Positions 41,615 to 42,977 of a stretch of 42,977 bases of DNA are shown one piece after another. The notes under the pieces are model-generated. The model saw only the letters and a program-made list of their open reading frames with translations. It was not told where the DNA came from and did no database searches. Source of the DNA: Leptolyngbyaceae cyanobacterium C42_A2020_001 (GTDB taxonomy: Bacteria > Cyanobacteriota > Cyanobacteriia > Leptolyngbyales > Leptolyngbyaceae); the NCBI GenBank assembly GCA_015272515.1, contig JACYLN010000124.1, positions 1 through 42,977 on the forward strand, given 5' to 3'. The number at the start of each line of letters is the position of its first letter. Position 1 is the stretch's first letter. The position numbers and the translations under genes were made by a program.

Positions 41615-42667
41615 ATGTCCCTCGATTTTTATCGCCAATTGGCTCAGACCTTACACCATCGCGCGGTAGTGCTGGCAACCGTGATCGATGTCAAAGGCTC
41701 GGTGCCGCGTGAAGTGGGAGCTAAGATGGTGGTCTACGCAGACGGGCAAACCATCGGTACTATCGGCGGCGGGGCAGGCGAAGCCAAAGTCATTCGTCAA
41801 GCAAAGCATGTGCTGCAAACGGGCGAAAAACAGTGGGTTGAAATCGACCTTTCTGGTGCACCCCATCGCCATACAGAAGGCATTTGTGGCGGCATAATGC
41901 AGGTTTGGCTAGAGCGCTGGCAGGGAGAAACCGCGATCGCCCTTGTTCAGCAAATCCTCACTCTCCTGGCATCCGGACAACCTGCAACTCTTGTCACGCC
42001 ACTCGATCAGACGCGATCGCCCTTCCTTCAACTCTCTACACCCAGCACTCAGCACTCAGCACTCAGCACCCAGCACTCAGCACTCAGCACCCAGCACTCA
42101 GCACTCAGCACCCAGCACTCAGCACTCAGCACTCAGCACTCCTCCTTCACCGAAACCCTCCCACCCCCTCCAACTCTCCTGATCGTCGGCGCAGGACATT
42201 GCGGGATTCAATTGGCAAAAGTCGCAGATTTAATTGGCTTTCAAGTCATCGTGCAGGACGATCGCCCCGAATGGGCAAACGTCGAACACTATCCCCAAGC
42301 CACTCGCATTTTTACCGATGCCATCGATCGCGCCATTTCCCACCTCGCGACTCACAGCCAACTCTATGCAGCACTGGTCACCCGCGGTTATGGATACGAT
42401 CTGGAAGCGCTCAAAGCCCTGCTGCAACGAGACATTCCCTGTCACTATATCGGCATGATTGGCAGCCAAAAACGAGTACGCCAGGTATTTCAAGCCCTAG
42501 AATCAGCAGGAATTTGTGTTAGTAAATTGCAATCCATCCACGCCCCAATCGGGTTAGATATCGGTGCCCTCACCCCAGAAGAAATTGCCATCAGCATCGC
42601 CGCTGAACTGATTCTCGTGCGCCGCGGCGGCAGTGGAAAACCCCTCTCTTGGGAGCCTTCCGTTTAA
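41615..42667 (+). CDS. xdhC: XdhC family molybdenum cofactor insertion protein
   Basis: XdhC binds molybdenum cofactor, helps its sulfuration and delivers it to xanthine dehydrogenase. The 350-residue protein has the XdhC/CoxI N-terminal domain (VIDVKGSVPREVGAKMVVY, GTIGGGAGEAKV, EGICGGIMQVWLE). It ends in a Rossmann-like C-terminal domain (LLIVGAGHCGIQLAKVA, VQDDRPEWAN, HYIGMIGSQKRV, LDIGALTPEEIAISIAAELI). Between them, at about residues 142-176, lies a run of STQHSAL heptapeptides encoded by 14 copies of a 7-bp DNA repeat. This run is not part of the family. The rest of the gene is intact and in frame. It ends the xdh operon. Confidence 0.92.
   Translation: MSLDFYRQLAQTLHHRAVVLATVIDVKGSVPREVGAKMVVYADGQTIGTIGGGAGEAKVIRQAKHVLQTGEKQWVEIDLSGAPHRHTEGICGGIMQVWLERWQGETAIALVQQILTLLASGQPATLVTPLDQTRSPFLQLSTPSTQHSALSTQHSALSTQHSALSTQHSALSTQHSSFTETLPPPPTLLIVGAGHCGIQLAKVADLIGFQVIVQDDRPEWANVEHYPQATRIFTDAIDRAISHLATHSQLYAALVTRGYGYDLEALKALLQRDIPCHYIGMIGSQKRVRQVFQALESAGICVSKLQSIHAPIGLDIGALTPEEIAISIAAELILVRRGGSGKPLSWEPSV
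42043..42140 (+). repeat. 14 tandem copies of the heptamer CAGCAC(T/C) inside xdhC
   Basis: The 98-base tract is perfectly periodic at 7 bases. Units 4, 7 and 10 end in C, the others in T, giving a higher-order 21-base unit in its middle. Three units make seven codons (STQHSAL). Because 7 is not divisible by 3, a change of one unit shifts the frame. All three frames through the tract are open. Confidence 0.95.
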
Positions 42668-42731
42668 TAACATGTTGGGCTGTTCTCAGTTATCTATTAA
42701 AGCTTTCATTTTGGTTTATTAAGAAAAAGTT

Positions 42732-42953
42732 TTATTTAATTGAAAGAGTTTGAAGTAGTTTGTCAATATGATTTTCTGAACGCTTGAGAATATCAATAGT
42801 TGGGGAGCTTACTAAGTCTCTTTGAAAAGAATTACTATTTTTTCCTACTTGTTGATTTATTCTATCAAGTCTCTTCTTTAGAGTTTCTCTTTCATTCTCT
42901 AGAAGGTAAATCCAAGAAGATACTAAGAGCGTATTTCTAAATAAATGATTAAA
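42732..42953 (-). pseudogene. AT-rich coding-like fragment without a start codon
   Basis: On the minus strand a frame of 73 codons runs from just after a TGA (42954-42956) to a TAA. It reads as a plausible hydrophilic helical C-terminus: LLVSSWIYLLENERETLKKR, LDRINQQVGKNSNSFQRDLV, ILKRSENHIDKLLQTLSIK. No ATG, GTG or TTG lies before most of it, so it is probably the end of a gene whose 5' part is broken or frameshifted, or beyond the window in another phase. Its low GC content differs from the neighbouring xdh genes. Confidence 0.4.
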
Positions 42954-42977
42954 TCACTTCCTGCTGTTCCCCTAAAC

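Noticed and set aside
42043..42140. CRISPR-like periodicity
   Set aside because: The period is 7 bases with no spacers; it is a simple tandem repeat inside a gene.
41884..42522. 212-codon alternative frame across the xdhC repeat
   Set aside because: It is open only because the 7-bp repeat reads through in every frame; outside the tract it is not protein-like.

Overview
This window is cyanobacterial chromosome. The octamer GCGATCGC (HIP1) recurs throughout, and many of the genes belong to families largely confined to cyanobacteria and plastids: DUF3747, DUF3146, DUF3155, a CCB1-like cytochrome b6f assembly protein, a TIC21-like DUF3611 protein, SepF, and a DUF1565 protein with SLH repeats. 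The dispersed low-complexity repeats, TPR and ABM proteins and a large C39-type exporter suggest a filamentous or large-genome lineage, but the species cannot be named from the sequence. No rRNA, tRNA, CRISPR array, transposase or prophage was recognised.

Layout. 1-4.3 kb: a GH38-type alpha-mannosidase running off the left edge, a Uma2 nuclease, an MscS channel, a secreted DUF3747 protein and a TatA/E translocase subunit. 4.3-8.6 kb: an AAC(6')-like acetyltransferase, pth, two small cyanobacterial proteins (one DUF3146), a YqgF/RuvX-like nuclease, an RRM RNA-binding protein and ispH. 8.7-15.5 kb: a DUF1565-SLH surface protein, a three-gene membrane cluster (one-TM protein, YtxH, DUF948) and a bifunctional PutA. 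15.6-20.3 kb: an HhoA-type protease, YbjQ, Obg, a SIMPL-domain protein and SepF. 20.5-27.8 kb: an amidohydrolase, a modular M15 peptidase, small TPR and ABM-membrane proteins, a Hik2-like GAF histidine kinase, DUF3155 and a CCB1-like protein. 27.9-30.4 kb: a PadR regulator, a structured 0.6-kb intergenic region, a NarL-type response regulator and a TIC21-like protein.

30.4-36.5 kb is the most unusual part. A cyclic-nucleotide-domain/C39-like/ABC exporter, whose peptidase domain has lost its catalytic cysteine, lies next to three damaged genes. These are a DUF4347 surface protein truncated at its C-terminus, an ABM-membrane gene truncated at its 5' end and joined directly to the DUF4347 gene, and a secreted SH3 protein broken by one extra G in a G run. 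A complete ABM-membrane paralogue sits between them and a third copy is at 24.4 kb. I read this as a decaying type I secretion/surface-protein locus.

36.7-42.7 kb is a xanthine dehydrogenase operon: xdhA, xdhB, an unidentified coiled-coil membrane protein and xdhC. The substrate-binding Glu and Arg residues of true xanthine dehydrogenases are present. A near-palindrome upstream is a candidate operator. xdhC carries 14 in-phase copies of a 7-bp repeat; because 7 is not a multiple of 3, each gain or loss of one copy would shift the reading frame. The right edge is AT-rich and holds a coding-like fragment without a start codon.
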